This document shows positions 1-9,265 of a DNA stretch of 64,000 nucleotides, in pieces; the stretch's first letter is position 1; each line of letters begins with the position of its first letter. Both the position numbers and the translations under genes were made by a program. This stretch comes from Acinetobacter radioresistens DSM 6976 = NBRC 102413 = CIP 103788 (GTDB taxonomy: Bacteria > Pseudomonadota > Gammaproteobacteria > Pseudomonadales > Moraxellaceae): contig NZ_AP019740.1 of assembly GCF_006757745.1 (NCBI RefSeq), positions 2,480,001 to 2,544,000 of the forward strand, given 5' to 3'. The notes beneath the pieces are model-generated. The model was not told where the DNA came from. It did no database searches and worked only from the letters and a program-made list of their open reading frames with translations.

Positions 1-1461
1 TGGACTCGTGATTCAGGACGTTTACCGGTTTCAATTGCCAACAAGTTAGATGAATGGTTTGATGCAGGGCTTTCAGACTGGGATATTTCCCGTGATGCGC
101 CTTATTTTGGTTTCGAAATTCCAGATGCACCGAATAAATACTTCTACGTTTGGGTAGATGCACCGATTGGCTATATGTCGAGTTTTGAAAACTATATCCA
201 GACCAAACGCCCAGATTTAAATTTTGATGATTTCTGGAAAAAAGATTCTGAAAATGAGGTGTATCACTTCATTGGAAAAGATATCGTTTATTTCCATGCC
301 CTGTTTTGGCCTGCCATGCTTGAAGGTGCTAATTATCGTACCCCTACAGGTTTATTTGTAAACGGCTTTCTGACTGTTAATGGACAGAAAATGTCAAAAT
401 CTCGTGGGACCTTTATTAAAGCAGAAACGTATCTGGAACATTTAAATCCTGAATACCTGCGGTATTATTTTGCTTCAAAGCTTTCAGACAAAGTAGAAGA
501 TTCCGACCTTAACTTGGACGACTTTATTCAGAAGGTAAATTCTGACCTAGTTGGAAAAGTGGTTAATATTGCCAGCCGCTGTGCCAAGTTTATTAATACT
601 AAATTTGATCATAAACTATCTGCTGAATGTGCTGAACCTGAGCTGGTACAGAGTTTTATTGAAGCTGGCGATTCGATTGCGAAGGCTTATGAAGCCCGTG
701 AATTCTCGACTGCTATTCGTGAAATCATGGCCTTGGCTGACCGTGCAAATCAGTATATTGATGAGAAAAAACCTTGGGCGCTTGCGAAAATTGAAGGTGA
801 AGAGCTTCAAGTTCATAATGTATGTTCTGTCGGTATTAACCTGTTCCGCCAACTGGCAATTTACTTGGCGCCCGTACTTCCAGTATTAGCTCAACAGGTT
901 CAAGACTTTTTGAAGCTTGACAGTTTTAACTTTGAATCCCGTAAGCAGATACTGGTAAATCATGAAATTGGACTATTCCAGCCGCTGATGCAACGCGTTG
1001 ATCCAAAAGCAGTTACAGCAATAGTTGATGCATCTAAAGAGTCATTAGGAGCACCTGTGGCAGAGCCTGCTAAAGTAGAGAAGAAAAAAGAAAAAGCCAA
1101 AGAGAAAAAAGCTGAAGCTCAAGTCGGTGAAGCAGACATTATTGGTATTGAAGACTTTATAAAAGTTGACCTGCGTGTAGCAGAAGTTTTAGAAGCTGCG
1201 CATGTAGAAGGGTCTGATAAGCTTCTTCAACTTACCTTAAATGTTGGCGAAACTGAACCGCGAAATGTATTTAGTGGAATTCGTGAGTTTTACCAACCTG
1301 AAGATCTTAAAGGTAAATTAGTTGTTATGGTGGCAAACCTGGCCCCACGTAAAATGCGTTTTGGTATTTCTAACGGGATGGTTCTGGCGGCAGGTAATGG
1401 CGAAGGTGTGTGGGTAATTTCACCTGAGAATGGTGCTAAACCGGGTGATAAAGTGTCTTAA
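1..1461 (+). CDS. metG: Methionyl-tRNA synthetase, 3' part (5' end outside window)
   Basis: Class I aminoacyl-tRNA synthetase that charges tRNA-Met in the cytoplasm. The frame is open from base 1, so the gene is cut by the window start and 486 codons are visible. The [13 protein letters not shown] region lies near nt 145-185 and the KMSKS ATP-binding loop at nt 388-402. An anticodon-binding helical domain follows, then a Lys/Glu/Ala-rich linker (about nt 1060-1125). The C-terminal part is a Trbp111-like tRNA-binding OB fold ([29 protein letters not shown]), the dimerising module of long MetG proteins. A terminator follows closely. Confidence 0.97.
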   Translation, partial: WTRDSGRLPVSIANKLDEWFDAGLSDWDISRDAPYFGFEIPDAPNKYFYVWVDAPIGYMSSFENYIQTKRPDLNFDDFWKKDSENEVYHFIGKDIVYFHALFWPAMLEGANYRTPTGLFVNGFLTVNGQKMSKSRGTFIKAETYLEHLNPEYLRYYFASKLSDKVEDSDLNLDDFIQKVNSDLVGKVVNIASRCAKFINTKFDHKLSAECAEPELVQSFIEAGDSIAKAYEAREFSTAIREIMALADRANQYIDEKKPWALAKIEGEELQVHNVCSVGINLFRQLAIYLAPVLPVLAQQVQDFLKLDSFNFESRKQILVNHEIGLFQPLMQRVDPKAVTAIVDASKESLGAPVAEPAKVEKKKEKAKEKKAEAQVGEADIIGIEDFIKVDLRVAEVLEAAHVEGSDKLLQLTLNVGETEPRNVFSGIREFYQPEDLKGKLVVMVANLAPRKMRFGISNGMVLAAGNGEGVWVISPENGAKPGDKVS

Positions 1462-1482
1462 CACTCAACACTTAAACTGCAT

Positions 1483-1515
1483 AAGGTCTTTATAGCAACT
1501 ATAGAGGCCTTTTTA
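1483..1515 (+). terminator. Rho-independent terminator of metG
   Basis: A 13-bp stem (1483-1495 with 1499-1511, including two G-U pairs and a 3-nt loop) is followed by a T-rich run. It starts 21 bp after the metG stop codon. Confidence 0.8.
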
Positions 1516-1605
1516 TTTAAAAGTATAATTAATTTATTGAAATTTATTCTAAATTATTAAAAAATACCTGCGCTTTTTTATTTATTACAATTATTCGGGG
1601 AATAT

Positions 1606-1962
1606 ATGAAAAATCTATTAGTAATTGCACTAGCTGCATCAACTATTGCAATTACAGGTTGTACGATGCGTATTGCAGATATGACGGTTGCTTCAACCAA
1701 AAACTATAACTTAAACTCTAATCAGTTTATTAAAGGTGAACGCGTTACAGGTGAAGATAAAGTACCTGTTATATTGTTTCCACTAGGCATACCAAACTTT
1801 AAAACTGCTATTGATCGTGCCATTGAAAAAAATCCATGCTCTGTAGCGCTTTCTGATGTAGTTATTACTCAATTAAATCAGGCTTTTCTTGTTGGTCAAA
1901 TTGGTTACCGTGTAGAAGGCTCTCAAGTGATTGACCTTTCTCAACCAAACTGTAGAAAATAA
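1606..1962 (+). CDS. Small secreted lipoprotein, function unknown
   Basis: 118 residues. The N-terminus is a lipoprotein signal peptide: MKN, a hydrophobic stretch and a lipobox AITGC with Cys19 as the lipidation site. An AATATATG context with GGGG about 6 nt upstream serves as the ribosome binding site. The mature part has two further cysteines (in NPCSVAL and near the end in QPNCRK) that could form a disulfide. I recognise no functional domain. It is a single-gene unit with its own terminator, between metG and the convergent LysE-type gene. Confidence 0.8.
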   Translation: MKNLLVIALAASTIAITGCTMRIADMTVASTKNYNLNSNQFIKGERVTGEDKVPVILFPLGIPNFKTAIDRAIEKNPCSVALSDVVITQLNQAFLVGQIGYRVEGSQVIDLSQPNCRK

Positions 1963-1966
1963 GATA

Positions 1967-1993
1967 AAAGCCCCTCAAGTGAGGGGCTTTTTA
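1967..1993. terminator. Bidirectional terminator between lipoprotein and LysE-type genes
   Basis: An 11-bp perfect stem (AAAAGCCCCTC / GAGGGGCTTTT) with a 4-nt loop sits 4 bp after the lipoprotein stop. It gives T-runs on both strands, so it can also end the convergent transcript coming from 2029. Confidence 0.9.
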
Positions 1994-2028
1994 AACAAGC
2001 CTTATTATTTCATAAAAAAAAGAAATTA

Positions 2029-2652
2029 TTACTTCATCCCAAAAATTAATTTAAGACCTAATAATGTCATTACACCACCAGCAATCCGGTCAAAAATAGC
2101 TTTAAACTTCAAATAAACCTGACGTGGCTTCTCGGCAGATAGTGCAACAGCTACCAGAGAATACCAGCCAGCATCAATAAAGAAACACAGCAGAGGTAAG
2201 ACCACATAAAAATAGGGAGGTATTTCTTTAGGTAAGAGTGCAGTAAAAATACTGGCTAAAATAATAGAAATTTTAGGATTACTTAACTGTGTAATCAGGC
2301 CTAAACGATAAGCTTGGGCATAGCTCATCGGTTGAACTGATCCATAGGTACTACCCATTGGTTCTTTAGCATGCTTAATAATTTTATAAGCCAGCCAAAG
2401 TAAATATAAACCGCCACAGACTTTCAAAATAAAATAGGCCGAAGGCACAGCCAGCAATATGGCTTGTAACCCCATGACGGCAAGAAAACCAAACAATGCT
2501 GCGCCAGTCCCTGTGCCCAGTGCAGTAAACAGGCCATGCTTACGTGAAATCGCAATTGAATTTTTTGCCACATAAATAAATGTTGGGCCCGGACTTATTG
2601 CGCCCAGCATCAGAGCTAGTGCAATTGAACCTATAATAAATAACGATTCCAC
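2029..2652 (-). CDS. LysE/RhtB family amino-acid exporter
   Basis: 207 residues, the usual size for the LysE/RhtB family of inner-membrane exporters of amino acids or homoserine-type substrates. The family signature near the N-terminus is visible (ISPGPTFIYV, about residues 20-29), followed by about six hydrophobic helices (for example FLAVMGLQAILLAV and YLLWLAYKII). The substrate cannot be assigned. The start is a GTG with a GAGGA ribosome binding site 9 nt upstream. It is divergent from the DIP1984-family gene at 2839 across about 186 bp. Confidence 0.88.
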   Translation of the reverse strand: MESLFIIGSIALALMLGAISPGPTFIYVAKNSIAISRKHGLFTALGTGTGAALFGFLAVMGLQAILLAVPSAYFILKVCGGLYLLWLAYKIIKHAKEPMGSTYGSVQPMSYAQAYRLGLITQLSNPKISIILASIFTALLPKEIPPYFYVVLPLLCFFIDAGWYSLVAVALSAEKPRQVYLKFKAIFDRIAGGVMTLLGLKLIFGMK

Positions 2653-2838
2653 AAGCGTGTCCTCAAATCATTAGAGAGAAATCTTTAATCGTGGTCTTTA
2701 TAGCGAAGTGCATAGATTTAGTCTATCAATTTATTAGAAAACATACAGCAGCCAAGATACAAACTGAAATTGTATAGTATTAAATAAAGACTCAGAATAT
2801 TTTTATATTAAGAAAATAGCAGAGTATAACTTTATCTC

Positions 2839-3294
2839 ATGAAACTTGCTGAAGCGTTGATACTGCGAAGTGACTTACAGACCAAGCTTGCATCTTTGCA
2901 GCAACGTATTAATAACAATGTACTGATACAAGAAGGCGACCAGCCCAGTGAAGACCCCGAGCAATTGCTAAAAGAAGCATTTGCAGTCAACACCGAGCTG
3001 CATGATTTGATTAAACGGATTCACATGACTAATGCCCAGGCCCAAACCGTTCAGGGTAAAGCTTTACTGGATGTTTTAAATGAACGGGATTTCCTGATTA
3101 GTCAGCATCGTATTCTTCAACAGGCAATTGACAGTACACGGCGTGAATCTGCAAGATACAGTTCCAGTGAAATTCGCTGGATAAAAGTAGTCTCTGTCAG
3201 CGATCTACAAAAACAGGCCGACCAGATCAGTCAGAAATTGCGTCAGAACAATCTGGAAATTCAAGCATCAAACTGGCAAGTAGATCTCATTTGA
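2839..3294 (+). CDS. DIP1984 family protein (septicolysin-like)
   Basis: 151 residues, predicted soluble and largely helical. The N-terminus MKLAEALILRSDLQTKLASLQQRI and the mid segment with LHDLIKRIH match the DIP1984/septicolysin-like family as I know it. No membrane segment or signal peptide is present. The biochemical function of the family is not established, and the septicolysin name alone should not be read as toxin activity. The gene stands alone, downstream of a divergent promoter region shared with the LysE-type gene. Confidence 0.75.
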   Translation: MKLAEALILRSDLQTKLASLQQRINNNVLIQEGDQPSEDPEQLLKEAFAVNTELHDLIKRIHMTNAQAQTVQGKALLDVLNERDFLISQHRILQQAIDSTRRESARYSSSEIRWIKVVSVSDLQKQADQISQKLRQNNLEIQASNWQVDLI

Positions 3295-3340
3295 TTATTT
3301 TATTGATCTGTTTTTAAAAACAGGACAATATTCAAAGTTC

Positions 3341-3514
3341 GGGCATATTGGGCGAGTACAAGACCTTTTTATCCGGTTTGTAAGGTTTTAAATAAGACAA
3401 ACCCTTGCATAGAGGTAAGACGTCTACTTCAATACTTCATTAGTCTGACGTAGCACTTTTCATCTTTTATCTCTTACTCTTTAGTTGGCACTACCGCGTA
3501 CTGACAATATGCCC
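3341..3514. other. Inverted-repeat-bounded structured segment (possible ncRNA)
   Basis: GGGCATATTG at 3341-3350 pairs perfectly with CAATATGCCC at 3505-3514. Just inside, AGTAC and GTACT extend the helix after an internal loop. Inside are further hairpins: GGTTTGT 3375-3381 with ACAAACC 3397-3403, and ACGTC 3420-3424 with GACGT 3447-3451. No ORF of note covers the segment. The nested arrangement suggests an RNA of about 175 nt, but the strand and expression are unknown and chance pairing is possible. A C/T-rich stretch after 3514 would suit a plus-strand 3' end. Confidence 0.3.
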
Positions 3515-3562
3515 ACCTTCCTTTCTTTTTCAGCTAACTCTCTTGTAAGGATATAATTTGTC

Positions 3563-3730
3563 TTATGGCCTAGCTGTTTGTGTATCTGTCAAACGGTAAT
3601 GCTGCTCATATACAGGCGTACCTGCAATACTGAGCGGTGTCTGAGTTACCGGTTTATTCAACTGATCTTGACCGCATCCGCTCAGCAGCATTAATACAAA
3701 TAGATAAAAAATTGGGGACTGCTTTTCCAT
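3563..3730 (-). CDS. 55-residue lipoprotein
   Basis: A short gene. The ATG at 3728-3730 is preceded by a strong AAGGAG ribosome binding site at 3738-3743 (minus strand). The product begins MEKQSPIFYLFVLMLLSGCG: a charged start, a hydrophobic core and a lipobox LLSGC with Cys19. A 36-residue polar mature part follows. This makes a processed outer- or inner-membrane lipoprotein likely. No homologous family is recognised. It sits between the structured segment at 3341-3514 and the efflux operon, on the opposite strand from both neighbours. Confidence 0.7.
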   Translation of the reverse strand: MEKQSPIFYLFVLMLLSGCGQDQLNKPVTQTPLSIAGTPVYEQHYRLTDTQTARP

Positions 3731-4193
3731 ACTGGCACTCCTTTTTTGTTGTTGTTATTGTTTCATACTGAAAATAATACAACAGTCATCGCTCAGCAAA
3801 CAGCCTGAATAAGTAAACTTTTATATAAAACTTATATTTACTTTAGCCTTCCTTAAACTTGCAGAAAACCATAAGGAGCATGCTCAAAACTGCCCCTTTG
3901 AAAAGTATAAATGCAGTTTTCTTTTTATACTATGGTGTCTTATATTTAACTAAAGCTTTAAAGTTTCAACAAAAAACTTACTTACATATCAGTATATAGC
4001 TTTCAATATATGCCTAGTCGAACTCTCCATCATTTTTAATACTTAAAAATTCAATTAGCGAGAAAGCTATGACTTGTAATAAGCTCACTCTTTGTTTGAA
4101 GCTTTATTTATAGAGTTGGCGGTCGCCTTAATATAGGGAAATATGAGTGGAACTTAAGGTTTATAACCTTGGGTTCTAAAACTGGGAAGCTGT
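3731..4193. other. Intergenic region ahead of the efflux operon, with possible leader peptide
   Basis: About 460 bp without a normal-sized gene. A 14-codon reading frame at 4069-4113 (+, MTCNKLTLCLKLYL) has a GAGAAAG sequence just upstream. It is followed by two small dyads, GGCGGTCGCC near 4118-4127 and AAGGTTTATAACCTT at 4156-4170, before the transporter start at 4194. A short translated frame plus hairpins in a 5' leader resembles translational attenuation, but this is only a hypothesis. Upstream, AAAACTGC and GCAGTTTT near 3890-3920 form another short inverted repeat. Confidence 0.3.
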
Positions 4194-5831
4194 ATGGATA
4201 AAACACCACGTTTTATAGAAACTCCACCGGACTGGACACCGGATGAACGCCCGACCTTACCTGGTTCTCCAGCAGCAATCGCCCACTCACGCCCAAAGCG
4301 TTTTCTTTATCTGTTTATTGGATTATTTGTAGCCATTGCGGCCAGCTTGAGTAATGGCTTTATCACTGCCAATTTACCTATCATTCAGGGAGAATATGGT
4401 TTAACCCTATCAGAAGCGGCATGGCTACCAGCAGCCTATGTTATGGCTAATGTCAGCTCAAACCTGATTTTATTTAAAGCCCGACAACAATATGGTTTAC
4501 GTCTGTTTTCAGAAGTCGGGCTGATTGCTTTTATTGCAGTTCTGATTCTGCATATTTTAGTACATACCTATGAAATGGCTCTCTTTGCCCGTTTTATTGC
4601 CGGTCTGGCTGCCGCGCCGCTCAGTTCTCTAGGTATGTATTATGTTATGCAAGCTTTCAAGAAAGAAGATATGGCCAAAGGTATTTATATTGCTTTTGGT
4701 TTTCAGCAGCTTGGCTTGCCTCTAGCCTGGATTATTTCACCTTACCTGGTCGATACTCATAGCTGGATGGTACTTTACACTTTTGAACTAGGGTTAGCCA
4801 TCTGCTGTCTGGCAATGGTAGTTTCATTAAAATTACCACGCAGTCTAAGAATTTATGTTTTTGAAAAACAGGACTTTTTTACTTTTTTATTACTTGCTCC
4901 AGGTTTTGCCTCCCTGTGTATAGTACTTACTCAGGGACCAATCTTGTGGTGGTTTAATAGTGAATGGCTGGCATATGTGCTTATTGCTGGTCTTACCCTG
5001 TTAGTCGCCGGATTACTTTATGAACACTACCGGGTCAACCCGCTTATTATGACGCGCTGGTTGAGTACAGGGGCAATTTTACATTTTATTCTGGGCGCTT
5101 TTGCCATTCGTCTGCTCATGTCGGAACAAAGTTATGCCGCTGTCAGTTTTTTAAAAACGATAGGTATGGGGCCAGACCAGTTTGTGCCACTGTATATCGT
5201 TATTGGAGCGGGTATTCTGTCTGGTACACTTTTTAGTGCTCTAACCTTTTCTAGAGAGCGAATTATTATACATCTGGTACTGGCTGAGTTTTTGATCCTG
5301 GTGGCATGTGGTCTAGATTATCATCTGACCAGTGATGTACGGCCTTCCAATTTCTTTACCAGTCAGTTTCTGGTTGGATTTGCAGGTGGTGTTTTTATTG
5401 GCCCCCTGCTACTGGCCGGTTTTGCCAAAACACTAGCACAAGGGCCATCGCATGTCGTTACCTTCATTGTGCTGTTCTCTGCAACTCAGACTTTTGGCGG
5501 ACTGGTCGGTTCTTCATTTTTCAATACCTACCAACAGCATCGTACCCAAAACTACAAAGCTGAAATTACTTTAGAAATGGACAGAACCGATCCACTGATT
5601 AGCCAGCGTTTACATCAATACCAAGTAGCCACAGCTGCCCAGTCACCTGATACGGTACTCGCACAAACTCAAGCATTACGAAACTTGAATCAAGTTGTAA
5701 CCCGCGAAGCACAAGTCCGGGCCTATAATGATGTTATTGCCCTGAACGGGCTGTTTGCTGTAGTACTGCTAATCTGGGGTCTGTTTATTATTGTCCGGAT
5801 GAAGATTGTTGCAAGACGCATGCAGACATAG
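4194..5831 (+). CDS. MFS efflux transporter, DHA2/EmrB-like
   Basis: 545 residues with about 14 hydrophobic helices, as in the DHA2 branch of the major facilitator superfamily. An N-terminal cytoplasmic stretch of about 35 polar residues precedes the first helix (FLYLFIGLFVAIAASLSNG). The adaptor-type protein encoded 57 bp downstream indicates a tripartite EmrAB-TolC-like pump that expels drugs or organic compounds through an outer-membrane channel supplied from elsewhere. A periplasmic loop near residues 450-500 is rich in Gln/Arg, which is common in this subgroup. Substrates cannot be read from sequence. Confidence 0.9.
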   Translation: MDKTPRFIETPPDWTPDERPTLPGSPAAIAHSRPKRFLYLFIGLFVAIAASLSNGFITANLPIIQGEYGLTLSEAAWLPAAYVMANVSSNLILFKARQQYGLRLFSEVGLIAFIAVLILHILVHTYEMALFARFIAGLAAAPLSSLGMYYVMQAFKKEDMAKGIYIAFGFQQLGLPLAWIISPYLVDTHSWMVLYTFELGLAICCLAMVVSLKLPRSLRIYVFEKQDFFTFLLLAPGFASLCIVLTQGPILWWFNSEWLAYVLIAGLTLLVAGLLYEHYRVNPLIMTRWLSTGAILHFILGAFAIRLLMSEQSYAAVSFLKTIGMGPDQFVPLYIVIGAGILSGTLFSALTFSRERIIIHLVLAEFLILVACGLDYHLTSDVRPSNFFTSQFLVGFAGGVFIGPLLLAGFAKTLAQGPSHVVTFIVLFSATQTFGGLVGSSFFNTYQQHRTQNYKAEITLEMDRTDPLISQRLHQYQVATAAQSPDTVLAQTQALRNLNQVVTREAQVRAYNDVIALNGLFAVVLLIWGLFIIVRMKIVARRMQT

Positions 5832-5888
5832 ACACAATCTGCAAGTTAAATGAAAATTTGATATAAAAACAGAATTTGAGTTATATCC

Positions 5889-7034
5889 ATGCCAGAAGAC
5901 CAAAATAAAACTGATCAACAGACAGAACCGGTAGCACAATCTGAACAGGTTGAGCATGAAAAGACTGAAGCTCCTGCTACACCTCAACCTTCCAGCAAGC
6001 TGATTCCAACCAGACATTCCACTTTATTCTGGATGCTGCTTGTTTTAATTATTGGTATTACAATTATCTTATGGGCCTGGCATTTAGGTCCGTTTCATAC
6101 AGCAATCGAACGTACTGATAACAGCTATGTTAAAGGGCAAACAACTATTTTGTCTTCTCAAATTAATGGCTATATTCAGCAGGTTATGGTCAAAGACTTT
6201 GACTATGTCAAAAAAGGGCAACCTTTACTGAGAATTGATGCGAAAACTTATGGGGAACAAGTTGTCCAGGCAGAAGCTGCGGTAGAACAGGCAGAAAACA
6301 ATCTGGCTAACCAAGAACAGGCAATTGCCCAGCACCGCGCCGATATTGCAGCAGCTCAGGCGCAGGTAGAACAGGTCAAAGCACAGTATGAACTAGCGCG
6401 TAGCCAGCTACAGCGCTATCAGCAGCTTGGTAATAGTGGTGCTGCCTCTAAAACAGAACAGGATAGAGCCGCAGCTGATGTAAAAAATGCACAAGCACAG
6501 CTTAGACAGGCTGAGGCAAATGTTGAGGTCGCACGTGAAGCATTGAAAACTGCTCAAGTGGCCCAGATTGGTCTGAAAGCACAGGTCAAAAATGCACAGG
6601 CACAACAAGCACAGGCTCAGACCACCCAAAATTATAGTCTGATCAGTGCTCCAATGGACGGCCAGCTTGGGGAGGTAAACCCGCGTGTGGGGCAATACGT
6701 TGCTGCAGGTTCACAGCTGTTATTTCTGATTCCAAAACAGACTTGGGTTATTGCCAACTTTAAAGAAACCCAGATTGCCAATATGAAAGTTGGTCAGAAA
6801 GCAAGTTTTACAGTAGATGCTTTGAATGATCGTCAGTTTACTGGTCGCGTAGAACGGATCGCTCCAGCAGCCGGTTCAGAATTTAGTGTAATTAAGGCTG
6901 ATAATGCTACAGGCAATTTTACCAAGGTGGTACAGCGTATATCGGTACGGATTGCAATTGATCCAAATCAGCCAGGAATTAAGGATTTGCGTCCGGGTAT
7001 GTCCGTAATCAGTTCAGTTGATACCAGCTCATAA
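5889..7034 (+). CDS. HlyD/EmrA-family periplasmic adaptor
   Basis: 381 residues. A cytoplasmic N-terminus of about 40 polar residues precedes one membrane helix (FWMLLVLIIGITIILWAW), then a periplasmic part. The biotinyl-lipoyl half begins NSYVKGQTTILSSQINGYI. A long coiled-coil hairpin of Ala/Gln/Glu heptads runs about residues 115-250, and the second lipoyl half and beta-barrel include SAPMDGQLGEVNPRVGQYV. This is the membrane-fusion partner of the MFS pump just upstream, linking it to a TolC-like channel. The two genes form an operon with a 57-bp gap. Confidence 0.92.
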   Translation: MPEDQNKTDQQTEPVAQSEQVEHEKTEAPATPQPSSKLIPTRHSTLFWMLLVLIIGITIILWAWHLGPFHTAIERTDNSYVKGQTTILSSQINGYIQQVMVKDFDYVKKGQPLLRIDAKTYGEQVVQAEAAVEQAENNLANQEQAIAQHRADIAAAQAQVEQVKAQYELARSQLQRYQQLGNSGAASKTEQDRAAADVKNAQAQLRQAEANVEVAREALKTAQVAQIGLKAQVKNAQAQQAQAQTTQNYSLISAPMDGQLGEVNPRVGQYVAAGSQLLFLIPKQTWVIANFKETQIANMKVGQKASFTVDALNDRQFTGRVERIAPAAGSEFSVIKADNATGNFTKVVQRISVRIAIDPNQPGIKDLRPGMSVISSVDTSS

Positions 7035-7136
7035 TGAGCTGTTTAAATAACTACCATGTAACAGCAGTGAACTGCCTTTTTAGCTACAACAGTTTATGAT
7101 TGTTTTATCTTAGTCTAGTCTATATTGCCAGTTTTT

Positions 7137-8033
7137 ATGCTTGACCTTTTAGCTCAGCCTGTACCTTACCAGACTATTATTCAGCACGCTCAACTGAGCT
7201 TAACTGTCAAGCGGCTAGATCTGGTTCATCCAGAAATTTCTGGCAATAAATTTTATAAACTTAAAAACAATATCCATTTTGCTCTGGCAGAAGGATTCAA
7301 ACAACTTCTGACTTTTGGAGGCGCTTTTTCGAATCATATTGCTGCTACCGCCGCCGCAGGCAAACTTGCCGGTTTATCTACTATAGGTATTATCCGGGGA
7401 GAAGAACTGGCTCAGCGTCCGTTTAATCCAACCCTTATGCAGGCCCAAGCAAATGGCATGCAGCTCTATTTTATAAGTCGTCATGAATACAAATACCGGG
7501 CTGATCAGGCCTACCTGCAGACGTTACAGCAACGTTTTCCTCAGGCTTATATCATTCCAGAAGGCGGTACCAATTCACTCGCTGTAACTGGGTGCAAGGA
7601 AATCCTTTCTTCACAAGATCTGGAAAACTATGATGTTTTCTGCTGTGCGGTGGGTACTGGCGGAACTATGAGTGGCTTGATTGAAGCCAGTTCAGAACAG
7701 CATCAGGTCTTAGGTTTTCCAGTGCTAAAGGGAGATTTTTTACAAGCAGAAATCACTCAATGGACTAACAAAACCCACTGGCAGCTGCTACAGGATTATC
7801 ACTTTGGTGGTTATGCTAAAATTACGCCTGCGCTGCTCGACTTTATACAACACTTTAAGAAAGCTTATAGTATTCCTCTTGAACCAATCTATACGGCAAA
7901 AATGCTATTTGGACTAATAGATCTGATTCAAAAAAATTATTTTCAACCTCATACCCGTATTCTCGCCATTCACAGTGGAGGATTACAAGGTTTCCCTCTA
8001 CCTCCTGAATCTTTTTCTGAAAATCGACTATAA
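7137..8033 (+). CDS. PLP-dependent ACC deaminase / D-cysteine desulfhydrase family enzyme
   Basis: 298 residues from the ATG at 7137; a TTG at 7125 would add four residues but has no better ribosome binding site. The fold-type II PLP enzyme signature is clear. SGNKFYKLKNN holds the candidate Schiff-base lysine, followed by GGAFSNHIAATAAAG. A phosphate-binding GTGGTMSGL loop lies near residue 180. The family includes 1-aminocyclopropane-1-carboxylate deaminase and D-cysteine desulfhydrase, and the exact substrate is not decidable here. The protein is slightly shorter than characterised members (about 330). Its end lies 31 bp before the flavoprotein start. Confidence 0.85.
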   Translation: MLDLLAQPVPYQTIIQHAQLSLTVKRLDLVHPEISGNKFYKLKNNIHFALAEGFKQLLTFGGAFSNHIAATAAAGKLAGLSTIGIIRGEELAQRPFNPTLMQAQANGMQLYFISRHEYKYRADQAYLQTLQQRFPQAYIIPEGGTNSLAVTGCKEILSSQDLENYDVFCCAVGTGGTMSGLIEASSEQHQVLGFPVLKGDFLQAEITQWTNKTHWQLLQDYHFGGYAKITPALLDFIQHFKKAYSIPLEPIYTAKMLFGLIDLIQKNYFQPHTRILAIHSGGLQGFPLPPESFSENRL

Positions 8034-8064
8034 TGCCGAGCTTTTTTATGACTGGGAATTACTG

Positions 8065-9264
8065 ATGGCTGCAGCATATTATGATGTGATTGTTATAGGT
8101 GCCGGCGCATCTGGACTAATGCTCGCAGCTTTGGCTGCCAGACGGGGGCGTAAGGTTCTGGTTGTAGAGAAAACCAATAAAGTCGGCAAAAAAATTCTTA
8201 TGTCTGGTGGCGGTAAATGTAACTTTACCAATTTATATGTCGAGCCTGAACACTACATTTCCCATAATCCGCATTTTGTTATCTCTGCTCTATCCCGCTA
8301 TAGCAACTGGGATTTTATTGGACTGGTGTGTGATTATGGTATTGAGTATGAAGAGCGCAAGCATGGACAGCTCTTTACCTTAAACGGCGCCAAAGATATT
8401 TTAAACATGCTGCTCAGCGAATGTAAAAAAACAGGGAATGTTGAAATTCGAAGCAGCTGTGAAGTCAAAGCGGTAAATCCACTTTGTGAAAACAGCTTTG
8501 AAGTTATCACAGCACAAGGTCAGTTTAATTGTGAATCTGTTGTTGTAGCTTCTGGTGGTTTGTCCATTCCTACACTGGGTGGTTCAGGTTTCGGCTATGA
8601 ACTGGCAAAACAGTTTGGTCATTATGTTTACTCTACCCGTGCAGGCTTAGTTCCTTTCACCTTTAGTGATCAGTTCAAGGAAGTGACTACCCGTTTAAGT
8701 GGTAATGCACTGGAGGCAACTCTAAGTAATTCCTTAAATACTTTTACTGAGGCCCTGTTATTTACCCATCGCGGTCTAAGTGGCCCAAGTGCCCTACAAC
8801 TGTCTAATTATTGGTGTAATGGTGAAAGCTTTCAGATTAATTTTCTGCCGGGAACAGATATAGCGATATGGTTAAAACAAAAAAAGCAGTCGCAGCCTAA
8901 AGTTCTGCTCCGTACATTACTTAATGAATATATGGCTAAAAGTATTGTAGTAGAGCTACAGAACTTGATTTGGCCTGAAGAATCTGAAATTGGAATTGGT
9001 AATTTAAGTGACCAGAGACTAGAAGAAATCGGTGAGAATCTGCAAAATTTTAGTGTTAAGCCTTCTGGCACAGAAGGTTACCGTACCGCTGAAGTAACTT
9101 TGGGTGGGATAGACACGACTGAAGTTTCATCCAAAACCATGGAAAGCAAAAAACAGAAAGGGATTTATTTTATTGGTGAAGTGTTGGATGTCACTGGTCA
9201 CTTAGGGGGATACAACTTTCAATGGGCATGGGCTTCTGCCCATGCTGCCAGTCAATATGTATAA
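8065..9264 (+). CDS. BaiN/HI0933 (YhiN) family NAD(P)/FAD-dependent oxidoreductase
   Basis: 399 residues from the ATG at 8065. An upstream in-frame start inside the preceding gene would add a non-conserved tail, so it was not chosen. The N-terminal FAD-binding Rossmann motif is VIGAGASGLMLA, followed by KVGKKILMSGGGKCNFTN, which is diagnostic of the HI0933/BaiN family. The C-terminus GEVLDVTGHLGGYNFQWAWASA is the family's second FAD contact. Members are flavoproteins of mostly unknown physiological reaction, so the gut bile-acid activity of BaiN itself should not be assumed here. Confidence 0.92.
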   Translation: MAAAYYDVIVIGAGASGLMLAALAARRGRKVLVVEKTNKVGKKILMSGGGKCNFTNLYVEPEHYISHNPHFVISALSRYSNWDFIGLVCDYGIEYEERKHGQLFTLNGAKDILNMLLSECKKTGNVEIRSSCEVKAVNPLCENSFEVITAQGQFNCESVVVASGGLSIPTLGGSGFGYELAKQFGHYVYSTRAGLVPFTFSDQFKEVTTRLSGNALEATLSNSLNTFTEALLFTHRGLSGPSALQLSNYWCNGESFQINFLPGTDIAIWLKQKKQSQPKVLLRTLLNEYMAKSIVVELQNLIWPEESEIGIGNLSDQRLEEIGENLQNFSVKPSGTEGYRTAEVTLGGIDTTEVSSKTMESKKQKGIYFIGEVLDVTGHLGGYNFQWAWASAHAASQYV

Positions 9265-9265
9265 G

